Positions 22,781 to 34,552 of a DNA stretch of 64,000 bases are shown piece by piece. Under the pieces are notes generated by a model. The model did not search any database. It was not told the origin of the DNA and saw only the letters and a program-made list of their open reading frames with translations. The translations under genes and the position numbers were made by a program. The stretch's first letter is position 1; every line of letters starts with the position of its first letter. Source of the DNA: Chamaecrista fasciculata (Eukaryota; Streptophyta; Magnoliopsida; Fabales; Fabaceae); NCBI GenBank assembly GCA_003254925.1, contig QANZ01009996.1:65994-129993 (forward strand), given 5' to 3'.

Positions 22781-25639
22781 TTAATAGAGCTGGGAGAGGC
22801 TCCACATGGCCATCAGGATGCTGACAATGCCGGCAACAGCTTGGGATTGGACCACGTGGATCCACGTGGATGCTGACATGTCACTCTGATCGAAAGCACC
22901 TTCGTACACCATGCTCCCAATGCCAGCATTGTTCGCCGGAGGCGTGGTCGGAGGAGGGTTAGTGTTTTGGTCCTGCGATGCTTTCTGACTGCAAAAGAGT
23001 GAAAACAAATTAAACAAACACACACACAACAAATGAATTATTATTGTGAAACCATGTGATGTGAGTTATGCATTTTATATTGCTATTACTATACTCATTA
23101 TCATAACTCTATATCATACGGTATTGAGATTCGAGACAACTATTATTATTAGGATTTATCTAACCTGTGTTCTTAAGGCACATTTTAAGATTTTTTGTGA
23201 TTGGTTAGTAGAAGATCTCATATCTTGAAATTTATGAAAATTCATTTAAAAGATAATTTTTAATGTTTAAAAACTCATTTGACAAATAAAAAAAAAACCT
23301 TAATATGTGCCCTAAAAGCACATGTTAGAAGGACGGATTTGAATCCTCTAAAGTTCCTTTTCATGTGGAGTTAGAGAAAAAATATAGATTCTATTAAACA
23401 AAAATATTTAAACACCACATTTTCTCTTCCTCTCTCTTCTTTTCTCTTTCTTTCTCTCTCATACTTAAAAAAAATGTAGAGAAAGGAACTAGAGGATACA
23501 TTTCCTAGAAGAACCCTTATTATTATTATTAGAATTGAGTGATTTTCACTATCCTACGCAACACCCACCGCAATACACTCAAATATGGTCCCCTTGCCTG
23601 CCCTACATATGCCCTAGTGTCTACCCCCGATCTAAGATTCTTAAATTTAAGGTAAAAAGATATAAAATGTTCCTAAGTTTTAAAATTGATAAATAGATTT
23701 TAAGCTTTTAACTTTAAATCATTATTATATTAATTTTTTGTCCAATTAAAAAGTCAAATTATTTAGAAACGTTAGGTGATTAAAGTTAAAACATAAAAAT
23801 TTTGTCAATTTATTTAAACTTAGAAGTGTTTTGTCAATTTAACTATGTTTGAATGAAAAATCAATGAGAACATGAGAAGAAATGAAATGTTTTAATTAGG
23901 TTAAATTTGCATTTGTCAAATACCAAAAGGGGGAAAAATAAAAGAAAAGACAAATCCAAATATCCAATAGTGAAGGTGCAAGCTACCCCAATAGGCAATA
24001 TCTCAGCTCTCTATATCATTTGTCCATATATACCAAAAATACCCATTCATGAATGTCATAATTACTCAACATGCACTAGCTGGTTGATACTCGTTCTTAT
24101 GTCGCTATCAAAGTGAAAAAGTATCAACCCAACCCAACGATCATATTCATATGCGTTATATTATTAGATATTTTTCTTGTTCCCATTTCCCAATTCCCAA
24201 CGTTACAGACTATTTTACCCATAAAGTGCAATGAAATTAGGTAACGGTGTACTTTTAGTCTCATAACTTTTACTCATGTCTCAATTTGGTTCTATAACTT
24301 TTTTTGTTGCACTTTTGATCCCATATCTTTTGGTAATTGGTCCTATATTTTTTGTAGAAAGTTTCACCGTCAATCTCACCTGGTCCAAATATATAGAACC
24401 AATTTTATATCTGACTCAAAAATATGAGACCAATTTTACAACCTGACCAAAATATATGAAACTAATTCTGCAACATAACTCAAGAGTAACATAGGACCAA
24501 ATCTGCAACTTGAGCAAAAGATATGGACTAAAAGTACAACAAAAAAAGTTACGAAACCAAATTAAGACCTTAGCAAAAGTTATGGGACAAAAATGCATTT
24601 TAGGCATGAAACTATTACGATTATAATCAGTAATAAATTCGATTATGAGATGAAACGAATCTAACCTGGTGTTAGGAGAGGGACAAAACGTAATGGTGTA
24701 ATCCGCAGAGTGCCCACATGTAAACGTGCTAGTTTTGTCGTCATACGCATAGCTATAAGCGCGTGGGCACGCGCTTTTGAATATCTGCGAGTATGCCGAC
24801 GGCTTACAAGTATCCGGCGATCCATACGCGCCGCTACAACAATATTCCGCCGCCCCAAACGCCTCACACGCGCTTTTACACGCGACGCCGTTCTTCCCGT
24901 CGACGCTCATCACTTTCAATTCCGACGGACACGCGCCGTTCAAATCCACCACGCACCCCGTACTCGTACAGTTATCGCCGGCACCGCCTTCCGGCACCAC
25001 CATCATCGGAACATTGTAACCGTCGACCAAGCTCACGTCGAAGAAATCCAAACCGCCGGAACCGTCTAACGTGAATTCTGCGAGAGTTGCCGGCGGCGTG
25101 GCTCCCCGGCCGGAGCATTCGAGCTTGCCGGAGCCGCAGTCGCCGGTGACGCAGGTGAATTTTCCGGCGGAGTCTTCCGAGCACTGAGTTCGGCCCCAGA
25201 ATCTACCGCCCCAAGAAGACGGCGCCGCGATTGTTTTAGATTCGCCGGTTTGAAGGAGGAAACCGGTGGAGGAAAGAGGAGCGATGCCGGCGTTTGAGAG
25301 AATTCCCGGCCATACTGTGTACTGACATTTGTTCACCATTGTGAATGTCGTTGAAATCACTCCTGCAAAATTGTATTCCTAACTTACATTACACCGAAAT
25401 TTCAATTTCAATTCACATGATATATGTTTCTGTAATTCAGATTTCAGAGAGACATTGATAGAAGTGAAATGCATGATTTCACTGAAGTTTAGCTGAAAAC
25501 TATTCTTACATAGAAATTCAGAGAATCTGGACTGATATATATGTTAAATTCATGATGTATTGATGGTTAATTGATTACCTGATACACATAGTTGAAGCGT
25601 GAACAGAAAACAGAATACTAGTACGGGCGGAGAATCCAT
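22781..25639 (-). CDS. Thaumatin-like protein (PR-5 family) with a GPI-type tail
   Basis: This is a secreted, disulfide-rich cell-wall or cell-surface protein of the PR-5 superfamily; some members are antifungal. Exons on the minus strand: 25579-25639, 24666-25362 and 22781-22988, all GT-AG and in phase, giving 321 aa. ATG 25639 gives a signal peptide (MDSPPVLVFCFLFTLQLCVS). The mature domain has 16 cysteines, the large thaumatin number. It has the family's acidic-cleft residues (Arg in GRFWGRTQC, Glu in AEFTL, Asp in DFFDVSLVDGYN, Asp in the AYSYAYDD segment) and ends near HSADYTITFCP. The last exon adds a Pro/Asn-rich spacer and a hydrophobic end (AVAGIVSILMAMW), as in plant TLPs predicted to be GPI-anchored. 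Without that exon, read-through would give a false C terminus. The 1.68 kb second intron holds a MITE. Confidence 0.92.
24240..24605. mobile_element. Foldback MITE in intron 2 of the thaumatin-like gene
   Basis: The left arm ('gtctcataactttta', about 24260) is matched in inverted form near 24575-24600 ('aaaagttatgggac'). The interior has the same 'gaccaattttgcaac'-type words as the elements at 582-942 and 29833-30032. It lies between exons and should be removed by splicing. Confidence 0.6.
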
Positions 25640-26258
25640 ATATATTTTTGGAAAAATTTTAGGGTTATGTATGGTATTGTAATAATGAAATAAAGAATGA
25701 GGAAGAAGATGATGAAAGTGAAAGTGGGAAAACCACTTATCCCAAGAAGAAATCCTATTGTTTGTGATAGATAATTAGGGATGAGAGGCTTTCGTGAGGC
25801 CAAACCAAGTTGTGGGGTGGCTGCAAATTTATAGACAGGCCAAACCAATCTGTATATATATGGTAATTATTAGTTAAGTGGTGATTGGTGAGGGATTGGA
25901 CCGAAAATTGAAAAAGTTGATGGGCCGATTCCGAAATATTTATTTTTAACTTGGGAACCAAGGCTTGGGATTGGGTAAGTTTACTTTCCGTAAGAAGAGC
26001 CAACGTTCACTGACACTCATAATGCATTCCTTCAATCAATGCAAATACGGTACAAAAGAAGCGTAAAACCGTAAAAGTAAAAGGTGGCTCGAACGTGGGT
26101 AAGGAAAAAAGCACACAACGTCTCCTTGCGGCTTTTACTAAGATATGATTAAGATCGAGGTTTTTTAAGAGATTGGAAGAATTAAAAGATTGATTATTTC
26201 GGACGATCAGATTGAGATCTTTAAATTTGTTTCTCTTTCTATAATAGTAATAAAAGAT
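25640..26258. other. Upstream region of the thaumatin-like gene
   Basis: This is the likely promoter and 5' UTR side of the minus-strand TLP. A TATA-like complement lies around 25854-25862 ('tatatatgg'), about 215 bp from the ATG, but it was not confirmed. The ORFs here are not genes. Confidence 0.35.
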
Positions 26259-27288
26259 TGTTCCTACATGGCTCCTATTTTTATAATTAATTAATTATTA
26301 AGGAAATCGATTAACCAAGTACCTCCCGTAGCGAGGCTTTGCCGACAAGGCTTTGCCTCCGAGGCTTTGTCGACAAGGCTCTGCCTCCAAGACTTTGCCT
26401 TCAAGGCTCTGCCCCCAAGGCCTCGCCTCCGAGGCTTTGTCACCACGGGATGTCTAAATGTGCAGGAGCAAGATACCTTCTTAAGCTTTACGTAGGCCAC
26501 GCGCCACCCACGACATCTTTGCTTGGACAAGGCCGGGAATGTTGTGAAGGTAGGGGGGACACCTCCTCTCTCCTTCTCCGGGAATAACTCTAGGATGTGG
26601 CTTGGTAGGATTGAAGTAAAGGCTTCTTCGTGCTTGACCACGATCGCTTTGAGTAAGCAAGGTAAGAGCTTAGTCTTTAGTAAATGCTGTGATGTTCTTT
26701 TGAGCTCAGACCTTCCCGCCTTGCTTGCCAAGATACCCCACGTCACCCTCCCGTGCCAACTCCTGTGAGTTGGCGATTACCTTGTGTCCATGTCACCCTC
26801 TCCATCTGCCCATGAACTGACGGTTACCTCACTCCCTTTTTCCACCTTCCACGGCTTATGTCCCACCTCCTTCATTTGCCCACTTTCCGTATTTCACGGA
26901 ACCATGTTCCCCATGTTCCTATTGATGCTTCACGTTCAGCATCATCCTTCGGCAATAACCGTCATTGTTAATCACCCCTATAAATAGCCCCCTCACCCTC
27001 CAAAGAAGGGGTTGAGCTTTCCTGAGTCTGAAACACGAGAGATTCCCTCATTTGAGCTCTTACGAACATACTCTCATTTACTTTTGCACTAAGTTCTCTT
27101 GTCTTGCCGGTGCTTGTTCTTAGCGCTTTACTTCTTCCCTGACGAGAACTTCCCAAGAATTATTCTAATATCTTGTTTAATTGTTGTCATTTACTTTGGT
27201 AATAGTTTATTGCTGTTTATCTGTTGTTTTCTGTGATTTATCTGTTGTTGCTCTGGACCTCCGAGTACGAACCCCCTGTTCCCGGAAC
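26259..27288 (+). mobile_element. LTR of a gypsy element, family B (about 1030 bp)
   Basis: It starts TGTTCC and ends GGAACA (inverted termini), as does the related solo LTR at 52836-53627. It is followed at 27290 by TTTGGCGACT, which resembles the start of a plant gypsy primer-binding site. After that the element is lost. A TATA box CTATAAATAG lies at 26978-26987. The bases before and after are not a TSD, so this is a truncated element rather than a simple solo LTR. Confidence 0.7.
26333..26448 (+). repeat. 28 bp tandem repeat inside the LTR
   Basis: About four degenerate units of the form 'gaggctttgccgacaaggct...' (about 28 bp, each made of two similar 14-15 bp halves) are strung together. 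They account for much of the extra length of this LTR over its relative at 52.8 kb. Confidence 0.7.
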
Positions 27289-27300
27289 ATTTTGGCGACT

Positions 27301-28395
27301 TGACCACGATTACATTTTACTTAGAGAACAAAATAAATAAAAAGGAAACAAAAATAAGAATTATTAAGATCTTTAGAATTTTACGATCTTGACCACGATT
27401 CTATCATGGTCTTATAAAGGGTTTGACAAAATTAGACATATTAAGACATCAATTTTATATGATTTTATGATGTAAGATTTCGATTTTAATAACCTTCTTA
27501 ATATAAGTATTTAAAAAATTAAATATTTGGTCTCTAAATTTTTATTGAATTAACAAATCAATCTTTAAATAGTTAATATATACTATTTAGTTCCTGAATT
27601 AGTACAATTGTCAAATATTGAATTCTTAAAGAGTCAAAAATAAAAATTCAGTACAAACTTAAAAATAATAAAAAAAAAGTAACCTAATATAAATTATGAG
27701 ACTAACAAATATAAAACGGTGAATTGAGGGATCAAATCATCTTTAAAGACCAAATAATTCTCAAATAAATATTTTAAAAATTAAATCATATTATTTCAAT
27801 TATTCAAAAATTGATTAGTTTACTCGATGTAAATTCAATAACTAAATAATAAGTTTTCATTTTTTATTTTGTAGTAAAATTTTACTCAATTATTAATGCT
27901 CACCGGAGGAGGAGTTCACAATTGTGAGAAAAATTATTACAATGTAAACATATTTCTACATCTGAATTTGTTCAAAAATTACTATTTAATTGATAGATAT
28001 TATAATTTTTTTCTTTGGTTCTTAATATTTTTTTTACAAATCTCAATCATTTAATAAAAAAAATTACAAAAGAAATATATACTATATTTAATATCGAATG
28101 GCTAAATCATAGTTTTGAAACAAATCAAAAAATTAAAATTAAAAGTTTATCTTTTTATAATATTAGTTGAGTAAACTTCTGAGGTGCAGAGACGATTTTT
28201 TTGTTGGGGTAATATAGATGAAATTTTCTATAACGTAAGCATTGTTGTTAAATGAAAGGAAGTTTGGACACCGCAATTTTCAAAGTCAAGTTGAACTTTT
28301 TATTAACTTCATAAGCAGTGGTAGTTTAATTTCCTTGCTTCAATATAAATTTTGTTCAAAATTCAGTCGTATTTCCTGATCCTTATATATATAAA
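27301..28395. other. AT-rich spacer
   Basis: No gene is seen. The 13-mer CTTGACCACGATT occurs at 27299-27311 and again at 27389-27401, perhaps a trace of a local rearrangement next to the broken LTR. Confidence 0.35.
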
Positions 28396-28932
28396 GGTCA
28401 AAGGATTATTTTGGTCCTAAATGTATGCCTTAATATTCATTTTGGTCCATTATGTTTCAAATGTTCAAATTGGTCCTAAATGTTTGCAAAATGTTCCATT
28501 TTGGTCCCAACTATTAAATATGGCTTGTTTCAAGTTTAAATGTGCTAAGTTTAGAGCTACATATTGTTCTCAAAGAGTACTTTCTCTATTCAGTTGGAAC
28601 CGTCAACAAGCGAGGTCAAATCAGCCCTAAAAGTAAACTTCTCGTTTCATGGTCAAACAAGTAAAGTTGATCATATCTCTCTCGTTTCAAATTCGAATGC
28701 GACGAATTCAGAGCTACGAGTTCCTCTTAACAAGTCCTTTGAACTTGAAATGAGAGACAAGAGAAATATGAACAAATTCAATAGTTTGGGATCAAAATGA
28801 AACATTTTACCAATATTTAAGACCAAAATGAATCATTTTGTCAGCATTTAGAACCAATTTGAATATTTTGAAACATAATGAACCAAAATGAACATTAGGG
28901 CATACATTTAGGACAAAAATGACCATTTGACC
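28396..28932. mobile_element. MULE-type MITE, 537 bp, with a 10 bp TSD
   Basis: The ends are GGTCAAAGG and ATTTGACC, with long arms of 'tttggtcctaaatgtatgcc' type. TATATATAAA is duplicated at 28386-28395 and 28933-28942. Size and content match the copy at 9575-10109. Confidence 0.8.
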
Positions 28933-28942
28933 TATATATAAA

Positions 28943-29832
28943 TATTGTAAATTTTTTGTATGCATTTATACTCATTATTTCAAATTTAACTATTTAAGTA
29001 TGGTTTGGGTCATGGGTTAGGTCTTCGATTTGGACACGTTTTGTTGCGTGCATGAATTAATTTATGGTTTACCTTGAAAACATGAATTCTTAACCTCTAT
29101 TTGACTATTGCACACACACACACACATATATAATTGGTGTGACAGTTGAAAAGAGCCTCACCTTCCAAAACAATGAGTGAAAAAATTCATGACATTGTTG
29201 AACTGTACTACTGCTTCGTGCTATGTTACATTCTTACTTTCGGAGGGAATTAGGCTTTTGTTTCCTAAGAACACGCATGAATAAAACTAGTCATACCAGA
29301 AAACAACCACTCGGATTTTCAATTCTGTATTTGAAAATTGTCTCAGTGGGAAAATTACGTTTCAAATATCTGAGACTTAGTTAATAACTTAATATATTTG
29401 TTGAAATTAGCAAATTAGTTTGATTAATTCGAATGATTTGCTAATTAATTGAATAAGACTCGTTAACTACTAATTAATCTTCCCATGTAATTCATTTAAT
29501 GCGAATGCGATTTGGATACTGCTTTCAACTTTCAAGTATGCCATTCGTGGTATAGTGGTATACAGAATTTATATCAGAAAGTATCCAATGAAGCTCGTGC
29601 ACGGGGTGCACTCATCAAGCTTTATTCTTAATCCTGGGAGTTCATTATTAAGCAAATAATTAACAGATTATATGATAACTAAACAAATTATGGCAAATTT
29701 TTTCTCCTTTTGCACGTGGTCTGTCGACCGTGATTGTTTTTCACTTTTTCTCAATATAGGTGGCAATATAGTTAATTAAATAATTATCTGTCTAGTACTC
29801 TAGTGATTATCATTTTATCATTATACTATATA
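28943..29832. other. AT-rich spacer
   Basis: A (CA)n run is at about 29110-29125. No gene is supported. The phrase 'gccattcgtggtatagtggta' near 29540 resembles the first 20 bases of a tRNA-Gly/Asp-type gene but lacks the rest. Confidence 0.35.
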
Positions 29833-30032
29833 GGCTTAAGTGCACTTGGGGAGATGTGGATTAAAAAAAAAAGACTATTATGGATGGGGAGACGTTTTCA
29901 TGACTTGAAAGTTCATTTTGGATGAACGATGAAACGTTTTCAAAAGTTAGGTGACCAAAATTGCAACAAAAAAAGTTATGGGACCAAATTGAGACCTTTG
30001 CGAAAGTTAGGGGATTAAAAGTGCACTTAATC
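29833..30032. mobile_element. Short MITE, 200 bp, with a 10 bp TSD
   Basis: The inverted ends are about 'cttaagtgcact' and 'agtgcacttaat'. ATACTATATA is present at 29823-29832 and 30033-30042. It is related to the elements at 582-942 and 24240-24605 and is shortened in the middle. Confidence 0.75.
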
Positions 30033-30311
30033 ATACTATATACTATATATGTATATATAGTAAGTGAAAATTATTATAGGAAATTAGAGTTTATTTACCG
30101 TTAAATTATGCTTATGACTAGTCGAACAAGATAATTAAGATAGCTTCTTAAGATATGGTGAATTTATATTTAAATTCTCATTAAAATAAATATTTACATT
30201 TAGTGTTTAAATATTTAAGAATGTTTCTAGTAAAAAAAACCTGTCACAAAAATTTGGTTCCATGTAATAATTAATTAATATTTAATATACTTAATGGTTT
30301 AAAATTAGAAA

Positions 30312-30829
30312 TGATATACATCCTTTTGCCCTCAGGGTCCTCTCCCACTCAGACCCGACGCCAGAAGCAGACTGGCAGGGTCCCCTCCCACTCTCCAGCT
30401 GTCATGGGCCCACTGTGCAGATCTCCTCAGATCTCCTTGGGCACAATCCCCCAAATCTTGGGATGCTTGCCTGACTCTACAGGCACAGGTCACTATCAGC
30501 CACCTGCCACACTGTACCTCTTCCTACTACATATACACAACTAAACACCTTGAACAAGGTAAGTGATGAATCTCTCTACAGACACTACTCTCACTTCACT
30601 CTCTCTCTAACTTGAACTTCGGAGTGGGTTCACCGGGGCCTCCCCCGGTGAATCCTTCTTGCAGGTTTCAAGCTCAGAAGGCCTCCAGCCATGGCCTTTC
30701 GACCAGGGATCGCAGGAAATCTCCTCATCGTCCCTCCTCTGCAGAATCCGACGGCCCCAGGCACCTCTCGGAGACTGCAGCACGTTGAGAACTCAAGGTG
30801 AACCACCCCGGTCAACTTTGTTGTTTTCA
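30312..30829 (+). repeat. LTR of a Tat-like gypsy element, forward copy (518 bp)
   Basis: It starts TGATATACATCC and ends TTTTCA. It is followed after one base by a primer-binding site (30831-30847), so it is a 5' LTR in plus orientation. It matches 34571-35088 in reverse complement with only about three base differences. Confidence 0.88.
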
Positions 30830-30830
30830 C

Positions 30831-30847
30831 TGGCGCCGACTGTGGGG
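30831..30847 (+). other. Primer-binding site (forward copy)
   Basis: TGGCGCCGACTGTGGGG differs at one base from the site of the 12.5 kb element and of the inverted partner (GAC instead of GTC). Confidence 0.75.
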
Positions 30848-31225
30848 AACGGAGTTATTCCCCGTGCTTACACGCTGATGCTGAGAGCTAAAGCAGAAAC
30901 ATCTCACTCTGGAACTGGCTCGTTGAGATCTGAAGGGTGAAGCAACCCACTCTCGTGGATTCATTCCCTGGCTCGTCAGGATCTGATAAACTCGTTCCCT
31001 GAGACCTGGGGAGGGAAGCAGTCGACTCCCCTGGCCAGATCTGCACAAGCCCCTTGCTTTCGGAGCTGTCTCCCCTCACATGGGGGCAAACGGTGGTCTC
31101 CAGATAAGTCACCCACTAAGCTCTCACCTTTGGCATTTCATAAGGACCTTTTTTGTCCACTTTCCACATGAGTCCATCTTGTGTACGTTTTGCTTGCCTG
31201 TAGAATGGTATATATGCATTTTTTG
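30848..31225 (+). other. Leader of the forward LTR element
   Basis: The sequence is GC-rich with words such as 'ggctcgt(t/c)aggatctga' repeated, and no convincing gag start. It differs completely from the leader next to the inverted LTR, so the two LTRs do not belong to mirror copies of one internal region. Confidence 0.5.
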
Positions 31226-32125
31226 TGACTTGGGGTCCCCTCCCCCTCGGACACTATCCGGGTTGGTAGATCCCCTCTTCGGAGACCTTCCAGGATTGGG
31301 AACACCCTTTCGGACACCCTCCAGGACCGGCAATACGCCTCCTCGGACACTCTCCGGATTGGTGGACCCTCCTCGGATTCTCTCTGGGATTGGTGGATCC
31401 CTTCGCGGATTCCCTCCAGGGTTGGCGGACACCCCGTATCCGGCTCCGTCCCCCGAACTGTTGTTCTCTGACTTTTTCAGTCATCATCTCCAAAACTTTA
31501 TTTGCACATACGCATGTATTTTATGACAAAGGGGTCCCCTCCCCCCCGGACACTATCCGGGTTGGTAGATCCCCTCCTCGGAGATCCTCCAGGATTGCGA
31601 ACACCTTTTCGGACATTCTCCAGGACTGGCAATACGCCTCCTCGGACACCCTCCGGATTGGTGGACCCTCCTCGGACGCTCTCTGGGGTTGGCGGAACCC
31701 TTCTCGGATCCTCTCCAGGTGTGGCGGATACCCCCACGTCAGACCCCTCACTCCGAGTGGCTGCTCTGATTTTTTCCAATCATCCGAGTCATGCTCTAAA
31801 CATCATGTTTATAACAATCTTGACTGCAAAAAGTGCCATGACAAACCCGCCGAGAGGTGGAATAGTGCTCTTCCATTTTTGCAGGACTCAGAGGAATACG
31901 ACTCACGAGGAAAATCCAGTTGTTTCCCTCACGCTCTCCAGGCTTGGTGGATACCCCCCTCAGACACCCTCCAGGATCGACGGACACCACCTCGGACACC
32001 CTCCAGGACTGGCGTTACGCCTCCTCGGACACTCTCCAGGGTTGGTGGCCCCCTCCTCGGACATTCTCTAGGGTCGGTGGATACCTCCTCGGATACCCTC
32101 CAGGAGCGGGGGCTAAACAGTGTAC
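31226..32125 (+). repeat. Higher-order tandem array (about 32 bp monomers in about 300 bp units)
   Basis: Monomers of 30-33 bp follow the pattern 'cggacactctccaggattgg(t/c)gga...cctcctc'. Six monomers plus a unique spacer form a unit near 31240-31540. The unit repeats, in the same monomer order, at about 31540-31760, and a third, more diverged set lies at 31930-32125. Open frames on both strands across the array come from this periodicity and are not genes. Arrays of this kind are typical of the 3' untranslated part of Tat/Ogre-type elements. Confidence 0.85.
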
Positions 32126-33248
32126 TCCAGAACGACAAAGAAGACTGTCCAATTGTACACACATGATTGCAATGCTGTAACGTAACTGTTTGTATTTTAA
32201 CATAGCGTGCACACTCTTGTTCATATGATAGTGCTAATCAAAATTGTCATTCTTTGATTTACTAAACACAGCTTCTATAGTGTTGCCTCCAGCACCTCAG
32301 CTACGTTTATTTAATCACCCCTCCATGAGGGCGACAGACCTAGCCTCTCCCGAAGAGCAATAGGGCAACCGCTGCCCAATGGCTAATCCCCTCCAGTCGG
32401 AGGATGGCTTACCCCCTCAAAGTCGGAGGATGAGGAGAAACGCATTCACGCCTCTCCCCCATGCGAGCATCCGCTTGCCCATACCGGCAGAAGTGCATCC
32501 GCGCTTCTTCGACGACGGAGCATCCGCTCCATTAAACAGGCGGGGGGTGATGCGCCCCCATGCCTTCACAAGGGCCACAGCGCCCTGCGGGTCAGGAGTT
32601 ACCCGCCGGCTAGCCTACGTTGCCGGAAACCCAGGAGGAAAACGAAAGCAACGCAATACAAGTCCTATACAAAGGACACTGAGCTCATACACTAATACCG
32701 GCTAGGTCCCCCCGGACAACGCCGCCAAGCAGTTCCCTCCCCCGGGAGAAAAAAGGAAATAGCCTCCTCGAAGGCGCCAACCCCTCGGGTTAGGCCCTCA
32801 GTCCCTCACCATCTGCCAGGGAGACAAGACCCCCAGCATACACGAGCGAAGAAAATCATCTTCCTAACCCGGGAAGCATGACAACACTCAAGAAACACTT
32901 GTCTCCACGACATCATTCGGGAAACTTTACTCAAAGTTTAACGGAGGCCCAGTCTCCCCTCGTTATCGCCTTTTCTCTTTCTGTTGTGAAAGAGAAAACA
33001 GGCACTCCATTCTCCGGATAGCCAAGGAAAGAACAACGTGACTCACATTTGGCGACACGCCATTGCTAATAAGCCTTACACGCTATAACGCAAGCAAATA
33101 ACAGAAATAGCACCCAACGGTTTAACGCAAGCCTTACACTCCATTATATGGACGAATATTATGTACAAAGTCATCAACTTACAAATTTACAAAGTTCATT
33201 ACATCAAGAAGGGGGAAGGGGGTTACAAGTGTTTACAGCAAATAACAT
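32126..33248. other. Non-coding interior of the composite LTR element
   Basis: The GC-rich sequence contains 'gtcggaggatg' repeats (about 32396-32432) and no recognised gag, protease, RT or integrase. A purine run (33208-33221) lies near the end of the minus-strand ORF. The 108-codon plus ORF at 32379-32705 has no recognised domain. Confidence 0.45.
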
Positions 33249-34493
33249 TCACACACCCCCCGGCGGCAACACAGGGTCATCGACAAGGTAGTCGTCGGTC
33301 GAACAGTCAGTCGGCTCGGGACCCTTCGGAGGGCCCTCACCTCCATCTTCCCTATCACCATCCTCATCGAACAAACCTAACCCAGGTCTTCCTCCCTGGG
33401 GAGACGGAGAGACACCCGTAGTGGTCGTGGGAGCACTCGGGACGTTCACCAACACGCCGAGCAGCATCCTCCCCACGTCCAACTTGCCACTTGAGGATTC
33501 CCCTCTCTCCATTGGGTCAGCAGGGCGTTCCGGGCACCTCTCCAGGGGACGGACCCGGTCAACGATTACGCCGTTGGCCACCTCCCGCATAGGATGCACT
33601 TCATCCAGACTCCGGGCAGCCTCCGGATAAAAATGAACTACTTGCCTCACCCCGTTGATGAAGCCCTTCTCATAGAAACACTTCCCCTCCCAGGAAAGCT
33701 GAGCCCTTTCATTCTCCAGGGTCTCCTCCAGTCTCCTGGTCATGGCGTCAAGTGACATGCTATGCGTCGTTGCCATCCGGCCCATGACGGCTTCGTGATC
33801 ACGTTTGAGCTCATTGATAGCAGCAGAGTGCTCCCGTCGGAGAGCATCCATCTCCGCCTCCCGGCGACCACGCTGGACACTTAACTCTTCGGCAGCCACC
33901 CGTGCTGCTTCTTCCCTCTCGGCGCGAATTGCCTCGAGACGAGTCTCAAACGACTCCCGCTCGGAGGCCAGAGCACTCTCAGCTGCACTTTTTTCTCCTC
34001 GGAGTCTATCCAGCGCCGACTCATAGTCCCCCACAAGACGCTCAAGCTCTTTCCCATGCTCCTCCGCTTGGGCCCGTAGCAGTTCGTCAACCTTGGACAC
34101 CCCCACAGCACGGGCATCCTCCAACTGCTTCCCCATTTCCCCTTTCTCGGCGGTAAGCTCCGCCACCCGCCCCTCCAAGAGGGCAACCTTCTTCTCAGAT
34201 TCGGCCAGCAGAGCCTTGTGCCTAGTATTCCTACCCCGGATGTCCTCGAACTGCTGGTAAAGCACTGCTATCCGGCGACAGGACTCTAATCCGTGTTTAA
34301 GGGCATCGGCAGCAACATCCCGAGGAAGTTTGGCCACCATGTCATCCATGTGGTCTTTGCCGCCTTTCGTACAAGAGGCCTCCATGAACAAGAAGGGGTT
34401 GATACTGCTGCCCAAGATGTCTGCTGGCAGCACTCCCCCCCTCGTCGACAGCTGAGGATACCGATTGTGCAAAACATCTAAAGGTTCCGCCAC
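33249..34493 (-). CDS. Coiled-coil ORF of a Tat-like element (5' end unclear)
   Basis: The 414-codon ORF has no ATG at its start (GTG at 34493), and its frame stays open upstream into the primer-binding site. The first in-frame ATG is about codon 37 (FLFMEASC). A long coiled coil covers about residues 80-280 (heptads of Glu, Arg, Leu and Ala). The C-terminal part has FYEKGFINGVRQVV, then an acidic Pro/Gly-rich tail. The layout resembles the C-terminal half of the extra 'putative gypsy-type transposon' proteins of plant LTR elements. I infer this from architecture only. The N-terminal half seems to be missing, and its role in the element is unknown. Confidence 0.55.
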   Translation of the reverse strand: MAEPLDVLHNRYPQLSTRGGVLPADILGSSINPFLFMEASCTKGGKDHMDDMVAKLPRDVAADALKHGLESCRRIAVLYQQFEDIRGRNTRHKALLAESEKKVALLEGRVAELTAEKGEMGKQLEDARAVGVSKVDELLRAQAEEHGKELERLVGDYESALDRLRGEKSAAESALASERESFETRLEAIRAEREEAARVAAEELSVQRGRREAEMDALRREHSAAINELKRDHEAVMGRMATTHSMSLDAMTRRLEETLENERAQLSWEGKCFYEKGFINGVRQVVHFYPEAARSLDEVHPMREVANGVIVDRVRPLERCPERPADPMERGESSSGKLDVGRMLLGVLVNVPSAPTTTTGVSPSPQGGRPGLGLFDEDGDREDGGEGPPKGPEPTDCSTDDYLVDDPVLPPGGV

Positions 34494-34552
34494 CGCCCCA
34501 CGTGACGGTCCCGCGTCAGAGCCGCCGTTACCCCCTCCCGGAGCAACTTTCT

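Noticed and set aside
24416..24665. Extension of the thaumatin ORF past FCPSPNT
   Set aside because: It reads through a good GT donor into MITE sequence. Exon 3 at 22781-22988 continues in phase with the expected GPI-type tail.
24710..25074. Plus-strand ORFs of 80-119 codons
   Set aside because: They lie opposite the conserved 16-cysteine thaumatin exon and have Arg/Pro-rich antisense composition.
29540..29560. A tRNA-like 5' start
   Set aside because: About 20 bases resemble a tRNA D-arm, but the anticodon and T arms are absent.
31080..32180. Many ORFs of 70-258 codons on both strands
   Set aside because: They overlap in several frames within the tandem array. They are open because of the repeat unit, not because of selection on protein.
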